Source: Arbacia lixula (lineage: Eukaryota > Echinodermata > Echinoidea > Arbacioida > Arbaciidae). From it: a DNA stretch of 64,000 bases. Positions 11,950 to 61,900 of this stretch are shown piece by piece. Below the pieces are notes generated by a model. The model did not search any database, was not told the origin of the DNA, and saw only the letters and a list, made by a program, of their open reading frames with translations. Every line of letters starts with the position of its first letter. The stretch's first letter is position 1. The stretch lies in the NCBI GenBank assembly GCA_963669155.1, contig OZ022591.1, positions 5,415,022-5,479,021 of the forward strand, given 5' to 3'. The translations under genes were made by a program, and so were the position numbers.

Positions 11950-13400
11950 CTTAATGACATTTTCCTGTATTGAAGTACAGTCATGCAGTTTAATGTGTTT
12001 TTGCAATGGAAAGCATTGCATCATATTTCTGTCGCTATAGCAAATTTACAAGTAACCCCTTCTCTGCCGGACTCCATACTGCTCTATGTGAATGGTGTGT
12101 ATTACCAGTGCAAAAATTCCTCAATAGCGCATACAGAGTCCAAAATCGAACCTCAAACCTCAACGCTCCTTTCTCAAACTCAGTCTACCACTCCCACCCT
12201 CCGAATGTTTCTATTCTGGTGAGAAATGATGCTTTCCTCTTTCACCAGACATGAAGCCGCAGAGCTATTTCCATCCAAAGCAATGTGTCACATTTCATGT
12301 GCTAGCTTTGCAAGCAAATCTAAACATAGTTATAAGGGCACACCACAACATTCATGTAACTTGGAACATTTTCTCTGTTCCTTAGGCGTCCAAATGCTGA
12401 CAGTGCAAATGACTAAGCTCTTCTGTTTTTTTTTACTGTCTTGCAGAACAAGAAAGAATATCCTTTAACATTCATGCAGTAGCAGCCATTTCTTCAAATT
12501 GAGATCAATATGTCACATGTCATAAGCTTTCATTGCCAGCAATTCTAAACAGACTAGAAGAGCAGATTACAACATTCATGCAACTTGGAACATTTTCTCT
12601 GTTCCTTTGGCGCCCACATGCTGACAGTACAAATGACTAAGCTCTTCTGACATTTTCCTGTATTGTAGAACTAAAAGGCATATCCTTAGAAATTCATGCA
12701 GTAGCGGCCATTTCTTCAAATCAAACTCAATGTGTCACATGTCATTAGCTTGCATTGTGAGCAAATCTAAACAAACAAAAAGAGCACATCGCAACATTCA
12801 TGTGACTTGGAACATTGCCTTTGTTCCTGAGACGTCCCAGTGCTGTCAGTGCAAATAGCCAATCACCGTAACTGACATTTTCCAGTCCTGCATAACCAGA
12901 AGACATATCCTTAACCTCTTCCTGTGCTAGATAAACTGCTGTTTTATGGGATAAGTATGTATTAATAATGAAATAATCAATAAATAGCACGCAAAGGGTT
13001 AACTATTCCTGTGCCAGAAAAAGCCCTGGTCTATGGGAAATGTGTGTGCACTGAAAGGGCAAAAACATACACAGGGCACATAAAAAGTTTATCAAAAGTA
13101 ATGTGTCATCTTTCTATTGCTACTGTATATTGCAAGCTAATCGCAAATGTAAACCTCAATCTCCCTGTCTCTTCAACACACAGACCATTTCATCGATTGA
13201 AACTTTTTCTCTCTATTACCGAGGAAGCCCATAACTGCTACAGCAAATACCTCATTCTCACGAATGAAATTTTCCCGAATTAATGCACGAATCTCTCTGT
13301 ATCCATCTCGCTCTACGATTGAAGTTCATGCAATCCCATCCTTTAATCCAAAGCATCATGTCACATTTTTTTATCGTTGAATTGGCAAAAGCAATTTGCA
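11950..13400. repeat. Satellite-like tandem array, unit about 223 bp
   Basis: The anchor ACTTGGAACATT occurs at 12,359, 12,583 and 12,805 (spacings 224 and 222). The anchor GTAGC-GCCATTTCTTCAAA occurs at 12,479 and 12,701 (spacing 222). Degenerate partial units extend toward 11,955 and 13,400. Best copies are about 12,260-12,910. No coding potential is consistent across units. Confidence 0.85.
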
Positions 13401-14334
13401 GACATGTGCGGTTGCGATGGTAACAATCAAAGACAGTTGGATCTTCATAACATAGTTACAGTGACGCCTGATTGCAATCGATTGCAGCCAGCAATTGTTT
13501 AATCTGCGGCGCCACTGTAGTTTGGATGTTAAGTTCTTCTGTATATTAAATGGGTAAATAGCACATGAAAAGTTCACATGTCTTTGATTTTTTTTTATTC
13601 ATCTCTTAATACTCAAAACTAAAATCTTTTGTCACATTTTATTGCTACAAAGGGAAGGGATGGCAGTGGTTACCTTTTAAAAAGGAAAAAAATATGTTGC
13701 CCAATGGGACGGGTTGGTCTGAATTTAATGGTGAGAAAAATATAAAACTGCCCTCTATGTTAGATTTGGTGCAATAATAGGATTGCTTCCAATAGCTGTG
13801 TTCTGTCATGAAATAAAAGAAAATGGGGGTGGGTGGTTGAGGGAAGAAAACAATGGCTGCATACACCTTCCTTTCCTTACTACTGCCTTCATCTGCTTTG
13901 CGATCTCTATTAAACTAAAATCTTTTTGAAGAGCGGAAAGAGCCTAACAGAGCTGATGATCACTTTTGTAGTAGCTGTACACCAATTAAAGATATACACA
14001 CTTAAAGGTATCATATAACAAAGCTTTAAAATTGAAAAGATTAAAAAAAAAAAGAAATTGTACATCATATTTCATTTTGCATTGTTACAGATACAACAAA
14101 AATGCTCTACATGAGAGATTAGATGCAATGGCGCATGAAGATTTTTGCAATCTGTTACACAATGATCACAGAATATAGCAGTGAATAAAGAGGAATATAC
14201 ACCTATATCAGGCAATAGTAATGATGTAGGGTGCCTTATGAGATAACTCATACAGTGGAACCTGAGATCAACATCATAGTGAGTGCAAAACACAATCAGC
14301 AGTATCTGCTCAACGCTTTTATACACATTGATTC

Positions 14335-14680
14335 ACTCACCGCAATGGATTGCACTCAAATGCAGTCAGCTCCATATATATTGTAAACGTTGACTCTGCA
14401 ATCAAATATAATCAACTCTATATGTTGTACACAACTGATTGCAATTACCGATGGCAATCGATTGCAATTAAATGCAATAAGCTCCATACATATTTTACAC
14501 TTTGATTACAATCAAATGCCATCAGCTAAATACATATTGTACACACTGATTGCAATCACTCACTGCAATCCATTGCAATTAAATACAATCAATTGCAATT
14601 AAATGCAATCGACCCCTTACCATTCTATAAATTGATTGAAATTAAGAGACTGCAATCGATTGCAGTCAGCTGTGAGGCTG
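14335..14680. repeat. Minisatellite rich in GATTGCAATC palindromes
   Basis: Repeated units of very roughly 55-70 bp contain TGATTGCAAT, AAATGCAATCA, CAGCTCCATACATATT and GTACAC. Many units include the self-complementary core ATTGCAAT or ATCGAT. A related patch lies near 13,465-13,495. Confidence 0.75.
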
Positions 14681-15702
14681 ATGTCAGGTGTCACTGTAAT
14701 TCCACGAAAAGAAACAAATATTTTGAATGATGTTCGGAATCAATAAAAACACACAAATACAGAACAAGCGCTTATGGGAGAGACCGGTTCAGCCCATCAA
14801 CATAATACTGGCATTTCACATGCAAGATTATGATAGCAGGGAAACGTGAGAAGAGTGTATCTTTGAAATGTACACAGAACAAAATCTAGTCTCAAGCTTG
14901 CTCACTTCTAGACAGTACACAGAGATGATAATCAATGAATACATTTATCTAACTGCATGATGTGGGAAATAACAATGGAGTCCTCCCTTCCAAGCATTCT
15001 CACACAAAGATGACTCTTCAAATACAGTTTAAACACCCCAGTACAAAATCTTTGATTTAATGAGCAAAAAATTTTTGTTATCCCACTAGTTCTGACCAGG
15101 TCATATGGTGAACGCAGCTTCACTTAACCTGCCTCAACCTTGTTGAACAATCTCTTGGAACGCTTAGAAAACATTGATTCATTTATGAAAAATTAAAAAT
15201 CACTTAAAAGATGCAGTTATTTAACATCAAATGTCTGCATTTTTGTTTGAGACCCACAATATCTTGTATCTTATGCTTCTATCTCTACAGCGCACGTGGA
15301 CATGTTTCATCACTACGTGCCATGCCCTTTATAAGAATAGCTTATCATTATTATTATAGTTATCGTCTTGAGTGTGTTCTGCATAGACCAACAACAATAT
15401 TTTCATACAAACTCAGGATGTGAACAATAAAAACACAGTATCCAAATATCTTGCATGCCTTGTATTCTTATGAAAGAGACATCGTTCAAATACCCTCTTG
15501 GTTACAATATTAGTGGTACCACACACTGTTTTGACCGACAGTCAGACAGACAGACAGAACATCTTTTGACCTACTAGCTTCCAGGAATCACATGAAATAT
15601 ATTTCGTATCGAGAGTATTGAGTATAGCAACGTTTAAACAGAATAAAACTTCCACTACATACATTCGTTATTGAAAGTGTGCTGCACAATATTGAATTAT
15701 TT

Positions 15703-15968
15703 GTATTAAAAAATTCTCAAAATACATTTCCTTTAGAGTATAATGACAAAGACTGGTAATAAAAAATCAAAATCTTCTCCTCAATTATTCAAACAATCCT
15801 CACATAAATTTCTTGTTCAGTGTTAGCTATTTATATTTGTATTTAAACAATTCTCAAAATACATTTCCTTTAGAGTATAATGGCAAAGACTGGTACTAAA
15901 GAATCAAAATCTTCTCCTCAATTATTAAAACAATCCTCAAATAAATTCCTCGTTCAGTGTTAGCTACA
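15703..15968. repeat. Tandem duplication, unit about 135 bp
   Basis: Two nearly identical units in a row share TTCTCAAAATACATTTCCTT, AGAGTATAATG, CAAAGACTGGTA, CAAAATCTTCTCCTCAATTA and TTCAGTGTTAGCTA. The array lies downstream of the ACK1 stop codon and may be in its 3' UTR. Confidence 0.88.
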
Positions 15969-15984
15969 TAAACCACTTCTTGTT

Positions 15985-16322
15985 GAGTGTTACACAGGCT
16001 CTTCTGACAGTAATGAACTCCAAAGTTTTAGGTTCCATTTTTTTGTAAGTAGCAGATTCTCCCTTCGTTCTCTGGAGCACTTTGAATAGAAAGAGCTCCT
16101 CTATCTTAAAATCCAACCTTGAGTAACAACATCACATTGCTCATTTGAAGTATTCAAATACAGAGTACAAACAAACACTTCATACAATCATCTACGAGTG
16201 TTGCATGGACTGTTCTTCCGGTATCGAACTGGCCAGCTTCAGATGCCTCCAAGACACCTTGAAAGGTTCTCGCTGTGTTTCCTCAAGATGCTGCTGAGCT
16301 CAAGTTGAGCTGCTCCACATGA
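15985..16322 (-). pseudogene. Degenerate tandem copies of the ACK1 last-exon 3' end
   Basis: The block 16,111-16,322 repeats the coding end and 3' flank at 16,323-16,530 with a period of about 212 bp. It shares GAGTAACAACAT, TTGCATGGACTGTTC and GGTTCTCGC-GTGTT. A third, more worn copy is recognisable at about 15,985-16,110 (TAGGTTCCA and AGAAAGAGCTCCTC). In the UBA frame the copies carry stops and frameshifts, so they cannot encode the peptide. They sit just after the real stop codon and may be transcribed as 3' UTR. Confidence 0.8.
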
Positions 16323-16409
16323 TATCTAACATTGAGTAACAACATTATATTGCTCACCTTAAGTATTTAAAGACAGAATACAAACACTTGCATCAATTCT
16401 TTGAAATTG

Positions 16410-53275
<36,866 letters not shown>

Positions 53276-54715
53276 GATGGGTGGGTGAGCGGATGAGGCG
53301 CTTTTGCTCCCTCTGGTAGCTGTGAGGCGGATGGATGGATGGCTGTACTGTACTGTACTAAATGGTGTTCATCGATTTACATGTACATTGGTCATGGATG
53401 GTCAGCTGAAATGTAGGAGGAATGAAATAACAACATTTGTCAATCTTTGTTTATATTCTTCCAGTATGAGCTCCTCCTCATACCACAATTGACTTGTTTT
53501 TAATCATCAATTTAAGTAGAAAATCTGTATTTCATTATAAATGTGATGATCTATTATCATTGTGGTAATTTATCTGGAATGCATTTGCCTCAAGTATTCA
53601 TCATCACCTCTGATGAAATATTGTTTAAAATGAAGGGTCTGTAAGAGAATAATACTTGTGACAGGATGACAAGAATGAATTGCAATATGATTGTGAGCAC
53701 AACAATACTGGTAAAAATTTACCTTAGGTCAGAGAATAAAATAGAAATGCAACATATGCCAGATTTATTTAGTTTATCATTCTGTACAACAGAGCTTATC
53801 ATGTTTTCAGTTCTGAGAGGTTTGTGAAAGAAAATCCTTGCAAAAACAGGACATCACTAAGCAACGAAAAGGATTAATCTTGTGCAGAAATCATGTACAG
53901 TATGCTCAAAGACATTTGATTTGATACATCTTACTCTTTATTTCTTATTCTTGATATCCACATTTAAAACCCCATGCTACTTATTTGTGTCGCATATCGT
54001 CCTGAATGGGTGAAAAGTAAATGATACCAACAGCAAAACCACAATAAAGGAAAAATAAAAGTAGTAATTTGCAGATGCTTTTTTCCATCGTGAAGTATTG
54101 AGACAGAAATCCTACAATAGGAGCATGAAGGCTCTTTTGGCATGAATTCATGCCTTTTCAAGAGGTCTCTATTTTTGCAATGTGAGGGCTAAATCACTCT
54201 AAGTCTCATTTATCTTTATTTTTTTTTTGCTTAAATCTCAATGCATGATTGGAGAGAGAAACAGGTAATTTACCATCAAACACACCACACTGGTACTCAC
54301 AGATTTGTTCATTATCATAAGAAATAAAAGAATACTCTTCAACTGAGATGAAGATAGAGCAACGATCGAGGAGGATGGAGGAGGGGGGGGGGGGAGGGTC
54401 AGGTGGGGGAGGAGTTGTAGTGAGTGGAAGAATTAATATGAAGTGTATAAGGAGACTGAGGATTTTTTTCACCTTAGCATCATTACATATTTGCAGATTG
54501 TTTGATTTAAAAACTTAGGTGCATAAAAGATGGGTACCTGTCCCAGTTGTTGTACTGTACACGAATGTCACTTGTTACTAATAAAATTAAAATACTCTTA
54601 CTTAGAATCTCAAGTTCTAAAGATCTAGCATATCTATGTATCCTGTTAGAATGAGAAAAATCAGAGGCTAGTGATAAACCGATGACAGGCAGATAGATGG
54701 ACTGGTGGGCAGACC

Positions 54716-54776
54716 CCCTATGCAATCTCAGCGGATCCAACGACATACAGTTTAACAGAGACTAATCGGTCTACGT
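54716..54776. repeat. Short dispersed repeat shared with REV1 intron 1
   Basis: TGCAATCTCAGCGGATCCAA, then AGAGACT and TCGGTCTA, appear here and at 58,831-58,890. These are two copies flanking the REV1 promoter in the same orientation. Confidence 0.8.
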
Positions 54777-57494
54777 ACACACATGAAAGTCATGATTGGA
54801 TCTGAAACTGAAAGTGAAAGGTAAGCCCCGACTTTCAGAGTAAGACACATCACTTAAGACTTAAGTAACATAAGTTGTAAGTTGATTTTTCTGCCTCAAA
54901 CTCAATGTTACGCCGAATTCCGTCACGCCTCCTTTTAATAACATTAACAAACAAGTTTGACAGTCAGTGGCACAACTACACACACACTCACACACACACA
55001 CAGTCACAGCCAATATAATGCCTCCTGCAAGCTCCAACTCGGAGCCGGAGCTCGGATCGGAGGTAATATAATTCCATCCAAGGTTTCTTCATGTTTATTG
55101 ACCAATCTTTCTCTGATCACAATTTCATGGAGGATTCTACAGATCAATTTCATTCATTCGCACTTATCTTATACAATTTTACGTACCTGATTACCACTGA
55201 ATCTCAAGTTCCACTTCCGAAATAATTCTAAGCAAAAGTTTTTTTGTGAGTTGAAGCAACTGTCAATAAATTAATTGAATATCCGAACAAGATATATCTA
55301 TGGTTGCTTCTTTGTGGACATTCAAAACTATTCCTGCGTTGAATGTGCACAGACCTATTTTCACCTATCGTGTTTTCAGATTAATGCAGGGTGCTCGGTT
55401 AGTTAAGCAACTTTAGGCCACTTTGCAAATCCTTCAAATACCCTTTTTGGTGAAAGAAGGCCACCGTGGACACGCATGTTGATATCGTATAGTTATAGGC
55501 AATTCATCTGGGCCCTATGTCATTGTTTATCTTAACGTCTGATATATTACACTGTAGGCCTATTTGTTTTTAATGAATGAATATTGGTCCAGTGATATTA
55601 AATAGTAGATGTATTATGAAGCACTAAGGAACAGCACCAATTATTATTCCATTGTTATTTCCTAATTTTTAATGAATAGCGAATTGAAGTTCAAGTTTCA
55701 AATTCAATCTTATTTCCTCTTCCATAATTATGTGGGTCATACCATCATACACAATGCTTTGTTATAGTTTTACAAACAAATGTAAATGGAAAGTATTTAA
55801 AAAGGCAAATCCTATAGGAATTATACAGAGAGGAAAACAATATAACACAATGTAATACTATGTAATGACTTTTGCACTGAAGCGAAAAGAAAGCAGAGCT
55901 TGACGCCTATCCACAAGTTTCTGTTACAAGGCCCCCAAACACATCCCCGTATATATATTTTTGTTTTAGAAAAGAGAGGCGAAAGATATTTATGAAAAAT
56001 ACAGAAATTAGGATTTAATATACAGGCCTATTTGTTAGTACACAGGGTATTTTCCTATGTTCCTTCCAAAGAGGGAAATCGAAGTTCAAAGGTAAATAAC
56101 TAAAATAAACTGTGGACTTGGTGCCGTTGCACGATTTAAACCTGTCTTTAGATTTAAACGGTAACCCCGCATTTGTTATTGGATACCTTTCGGGACCAAA
56201 TTTGCCATGTATGATTAAGTACATTGAAGATGGTAACGGATGTACAGAACCCATTTTGTGGAAGTTTTTTTTTTTTTTTTTGAAAAACTCACGGTTAGGT
56301 TATGTCGTTAGAAACAATGTAATATGTTTTTTTTTAATCATATTTTCTTGCGGTTGGAGAAGGATGCATACTTTTCGATTGAGAAGAAGAGGGAGTTGCA
56401 ATGATCGACGGTAGGACGGTGAAGGATGGGGAATCATGAGGGACATAGCGGATGAGGTCTTGGAGGTGTATGAAAAGGAGCGAGACTGCGACAGAGTTGG
56501 AAGAGGAGAGGAGAGGGCCAGAGACGATAGAGTAAAATCATTATCTTGTTCTCTTTCATGTTTTATTTTCGTCCTCATATTCCCTTCTTTCCCCTTGTTT
56601 TCATTTACCCGTCATATCAACTCGTCCCCCAAACTATTTGTAGCCTAGCCAGCATGTCATAATTTAAAAAACAAATTCAGTCATCAGATCATGCAAATTG
56701 TGAAGCAGGAATGCAAAATCTATATCTGCAAAAAATGGAAAATGAAGACTTAACTTCTCTTGACAATATTATGATAAATTAAGATTGTGCAAATAGATGT
56801 ATAGATGTATGCCATAGATGTGGTTTCTAATGATTATCCCCTTGACTTCGATTACTTTTTTCTCTCTAAAAGAAAAAAGTTAAATCTATTTACAAGCTAC
56901 AAGGTAGGCCTAGTCAACAGACCGTAATCGACATACATGGTTCATTGCGGAGGCGTTTTACACGTGTAGATGGTTTTCGGATGTTCGCAAAAAAAAAAGA
57001 AAAGAAACTAATTATGAAAAATAATGATGTAGGTCCTATAAGTAAGGTTTTGAAAATTGATTGTAGCATTTTTCCAAATTCAAGGGGCGGGGTAAGTATA
57101 ACTTACGAAGCTTTAATTTTCATGTGATGGTCAGATTTGTTCAGGTGTGGAATTCTGAAGAAAAAAACGCTTTATAAGTCAAAATTGTGCCAATAAGTAA
57201 ATCACAGTTGTGAACAATTATTGATTTAAAAAAAAAAAAAATTATCAAGCATTTCCCTGATAGCAAACCTCTTGACTTGAGCGCAGCAAAAAAAAAAACC
57301 TAGAAGTGAAATCACCTGTTTTGTAGTCATTTAGTTAATCTATTAATACATTAATTTGTATTTATTTCAAAAATGTTAACAATGTCACGTGAAACCCGTA
57401 GAAAAAAGTCATTGTTATACCGAGGTATTTGAGTATTATTTTCATGCAGCAGAATCTTGAGCGCTACCATATTGTTTTGAATTGATATTTTTCT

Positions 57495-57741
57495 CTCAGC
57501 AGCTTCAGCTTCACTTCCGCAGTTGCAGTCTAGTCGAGCTGCGCCACGGCCACCTTCGCGGCACCTCCGATTCCTCCCCTAGCGCTGGGTTAAGCGGCGG
57601 GTCGCGGGCCGCTGATCGACCGACCCTTAACCTTTATCGTGCGTAGACTTGTCCGAACAAGAAGTGCGCATCATTGTGAAAGTACTGTGCGAAATTTGAA
57701 CATAACTTTGGATGCCATGCTTGTGACAAGCGAAAGTAAAG
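57495..57741 (+). promoter_or_regulatory. GC-rich REV1 5' leader and probable core promoter
   Basis: A locally CpG-rich block (about 57,520-57,625) in AT-rich surroundings directly precedes the REV1 start codon. A TTTTTCTCTCAG sequence at about 57,489-57,500 could instead be a splice acceptor for a leader exon. Two upstream ATGs lie at 57,712 and 57,717. Confidence 0.5.
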
Positions 57742-57815
57742 ATGGATCCATCAACTACAACCAAATCCAAACGGGAAAAACTCATTTCAGAAAGTCATGG
57801 AGGCTATATGAGTGA
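57717..57815 (+). other. Overlapping upstream ORF in the REV1 leader
   Basis: The ATG at 57,717 opens a 32-codon frame that passes over the REV1 start codon in another frame and stops at 57,813-57,815. A five-codon ORF at 57,712-57,726 (ATGCCATGCTTGTGA) precedes it. The REV1 ATG has the stronger context (A at -3, G at +4). Such ORFs commonly lower translation of the main frame (known); whether this leader is transcribed is inferred. Confidence 0.6.
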
Positions 57816-57931
57816 GAAGATAAGGAAACTTGAAGAACAGTTTCGGAGCGATGCACCGACAAATCAACAAAAAGCAGGAACTTCATCTAATATATTTGCG
57901 GGGGTTTCAATTCATGTCAATGGCTACACAG
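57742..57931 (+). CDS. REV1: REV1 coding exon 1: N-terminus and first BRCT strand
   Basis: 190 bp, residues 1-63 plus one base. It contains GGYMSEKIRKLEEQFRSDAP and IFAGVSIHVNGYT, closely matching vertebrate REV1. The donor is CAGGTAAGC. The start codon was chosen by homology and good ATG context. Confidence 0.95.
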
Positions 57932-58918
57932 GTAAGCTGAGAATAACAGCTTGTCATACTATTATTGATGATTGATAAAGGAATTGCTAAATCGGCCCAG
58001 TCCAACTTAACTTAAGATTAGGGGCCTGGGGCGGTATTCCGAAAACGAACTTAGGAAAAATTTTATTGTATCTCAGGGACTTAGGAAAAATTTTATCTTT
58101 TGGTATTCCGAAAAGCCAACTTACAATAAAAGATAAAATTTTTATTCAAATGAGCTAGAGATAAAATTTTTATGTAAATGAGGCTCCGAGATAAAATTTT
58201 TATGCAAATGAGCTAAATCGGTATTCTGAAACGCACTTAGGAAAAAAAGTTAGGATAAAAGATAAAACTGCTCCCAAGCAATTTTATCTCCAGACGTACG
58301 CGCATAGGGCCATAGCACTACGTGCAAAAATAATTCGCGCATTCAACTTTTTGCACATGTGCGCATCAAATGCAATAAGGCGCGCTGATAGGCATTGATG
58401 CGCAATGTCCCTTTCAGTTATATGACATCACACCATCAGCTTGATGGTGTTAATGTATGCAAAAGACATGAAAGGACGTTTATTACTGGCTGTCTCTGGG
58501 ATAGGAGCGCAGTGCATGCGCTCATTAATATTGGTTAAAATCTTCCTAAAATGTTTTTCGGAATACCAAAGATAAAATATTTTAAGGACATTTTATCTTA
58601 GGGGAGATAAAATTTTTATCTCTGTGGATTTTCGGAATACCGCCCCTGGTTTCTAATTTCTGCATTATAAATATTTTTTTCTTTCTTCTGCCTCACTGAC
58701 ACTGATATTGCATGTCAAAACATTGTCTATTGATGCAGCTCACTGCCACTGGCACTGCAAGTTGTAGACAGGAATAACCATCTCATTCGGGGGCATTCTT
58801 TAATCAAAATGACAGGGCGTTCAGAGGAGCCAGATGCAATCTCAGCGGATCCAACGTCCTATAGAGACTGATTTTTCGGTCTATGCAAGTTGCAACAACA
58901 AAAACTTGTGTTTCTTTG

Positions 58919-58958
<40 letters not shown>

Positions 58959-61900
58959 AGAGGTGTTTTGACTGAATGGAAACAAATAGAAACATGTTAG
59001 CAGACCTTTTATGCAAATGAGTTTGCTAACTTAATTTGGTTTTGCATTTAATTTAACACATTGTTTTCTGATTGTGCTACATATTTCACAACCTTGCCCT
59101 TAATTTTTCAGACCCCTCCTCGGATGAGCTGAAAAGACTGATGACGCTTCATGGTGGGATGTACATACACTACTACTCTGTTACGAAGGTGACTCACATC
59201 ATAGCAACCAACCTGCCATATGCCAAACTGAGGCAGCTCAGGAATGAAAAGATTGTCAAACCAGAGTGGATTACTGAGAGGTACGTGTCGATGAATGTTC
59301 CAAAATGAGCCCCAATCTCTTGTGGTAAGGTGAAGAATGAAGCAAAAGGAAAGCATGAAAAATGCTTACTTTTGAAATCACAATCTTAACATGATCAACT
59401 CTTACTGTCTTAGGGAGGTGGAATGAAACATCTGATAATTTAGAAAGGAACTGCATGAAAATTGTACGATACATTTTAGAGATACAACTAAAATTGATTC
59501 ATGAATGGTGCATTTCCAATTTAGATTGTCCACTAACCAGATTCCTGGCCATTGCTTATTTTATTTGCTATGCACAAGGATAAATATGAAAACATGCCAC
59601 TTATTGGTATTTGATGAAAAAAAAACAGTTTGCATGAGGAAAATATGAGTAAACAATGCAATATTTTGAGGTTAAGGATTATGAATTGAAAATAAAGTCT
59701 GAACTTTTCTATAATTTGTTCAACGTTGACCAACCTGCTTCTATGCAAATGAACTTAAGTTGTGATTGTGGACTTTTCTTTCTTGAGTCTGACACTGGAA
59801 GTTCACTGTAAAAATGGACCAAACCCATGTCGGAAAGACATTGATGACAACAAATATATGTCATTTGGGAAGACAGTCAAGGTACTCTCTGTAAACATAA
59901 TGTTTGATTATGATAACTTAGATTATAATTGAATTATTACATTTGTAATATTGATTTTCTAGACTTTCAAGATGTGAATTGAAGGGAAGAAAACAAAATC
60001 CACTCTTGTATTTTTCCAGTTTATGATATTCACCATTCATTCATAACTTTTTGTACCCCCCCCCCTCCTCAGCGTGAAAGCTGGACATCTCCTTCCAACA
60101 TTTGAATTTGAGCTGTACAAGGACAGAACATCAGGCCAGAACCAATCACTCCTGAAGTTGACCAAAGTCGCAGGTCATTCTGAGAGCTCCCATGACAATT
60201 CGTCCGCCAATCAGTCTGCTGTCTGCAAATGGCCAGAAGATGAAAGAATGGAAGAGGATCAGTTAGAGATCCAGCCTCAAGATGGCATACAAGACGTTGC
60301 ACTCATTGCGGGGGAGGTTAAAAATGGTCCTCAGGAGCAGAGGAGGGGGATAGCTAAGGCTGGGGACCCCAATTTTCTCGCAGAGTTTTATGGCAACTCG
60401 CGTCTGCATCACATATCCACATGGGGGGCGGAGTGGAAGGCGTATGTCAATGAACTCCATAGCAGGGGTGATCGCACTTTTCCAGGGAGGCAGCGTCTAA
60501 TGAAACAGCTGAGAAATAAAAAAGATGGGAAGGTGGATGGAAGCAGTTGCGCTACATGTCAAGATGAGGGAAAGACAGAAGGAGGGACCGAAGGAGAAGG
60601 AGAAGAGGAGGGAGAGGAGTTCTTGTCCTGGGATGAGAGGGTGGCTGATGATAATACTAGCAGAAGAGTGAACAAAGAAGAGAAGAAAGAGAAGGTGATC
60701 ATGCATATTGATATGGATTGCTTTTTTGTTTCTGTCGGTCTCGTGAACCGTCCAGACCTAATCGGTAAGCCCGTTGCGGTGACACATTCAAAAGGACAAG
60801 GGGGAATGTCAGACGCCTCTAAAGAGGTACGCGAATACGAACGAGCCTTCTACGAAAAGAAGTATGGATCAGGCAGGACTGACAAAGATACTGGGAAGCA
60901 AGATGAAGGAGCGCACAAACGCACAATGGATGATGGACAGAACGAAGAGATGGACCACTCTGGTCGAAAAGAACAAAGGACGGGCGAAGGAAACAAACCC
61001 AAGGAGACTTTCCATTCCATGGCGGAGATAGCTTCTTGTAACTACGAGGCCAGGAAGGCGGGGGTGAAGAACGGAATGTTCATGGGAAGAGCAAGATCAC
61101 TGTGCCCAGAACTTCAGACCATTCCGTACAACTTTGAGGGGTACAAGGAAGTATCCCAGGCACTTTATGACACTGTTGCAAGGTAAGAGTTATGTGATAT
61201 GTGATCCACAACAGTGCAACTATAATGTTGCTAGGATGGGTGGTGACAAAAACCTTAATATTATATGTCTCTTTCTATTGTCGCTTCGTTTTGCATCTCA
61301 AGCACATGTAGAAGAAGATACAAATGCTGGAATAAATTTTAATTAGTGTTGCTCCATGAATTCCACAATTTCAAACTGTCATCTCCTTTCTGTATTATCA
61401 AAGCTGTAAGAGATTTAAGAATCAGGAATTGCAATAGAATTTGCCAAAAATAGGGGATTTTTCCCTGGCTTGGTGGTGAAAGGCCAGTTTTAAAATACTT
61501 AGTTTTTTTTAAGCATTTTAAACTTTTTCTTTAAATTTGTAAGGTCTAATTTTAAACCTTTCCTGTCGAGAGAAGAAAAGGGAGGAGAATTATGTTACAG
61601 GTATTTCAGCAAGTCGTACTACAGATTCATCAGTTACATACTTCAGAATGTTGAGAAAACTGACAAAAGGTATTAAACCCTTTCCAATTTCTTTTCAGCT
61701 ATACCCATGACATTGAGGCAGTCAGCTGTGATGAAATGTTTGTTGATATATCAGCAATCCTCAAGCAAACGGAAGCCACACCCTCGGAATGTGCCAAGAT
61801 CCTGAGGGATGAGATCAGAGAGAAAACTCAGTGCAATGCCTCGGCAGGAATGGGTAAGATCTCCTTTTGTATCACAACTATGAACCCAGTACTATTTCCA

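Larger units (their letters stand above)
53276..57741. other. Divergent intergenic region between ACK1 and REV1
   Basis: About 4.5 kb between the two start codons. It should hold both promoters and any 5' non-coding exons. It contains a G-run near 54,385-54,395, a CA repeat at about 54,980-55,002, a duplicated 50-base block at 54,716-54,776 and a GC-rich segment before REV1. No TATA box can be assigned with confidence. Confidence 0.7.

Noticed and set aside
12260..12910. Possible CRISPR-like array
   Set aside because: Units of about 223 bp repeat over their whole length without unique spacers, in a eukaryotic genome; this is a satellite.
60074..60082. REV1 starting at this exon
   Set aside because: The apparent start is a GTG inside exon 3; exons 1 and 2 supply the conserved N-terminus and BRCT in phase.
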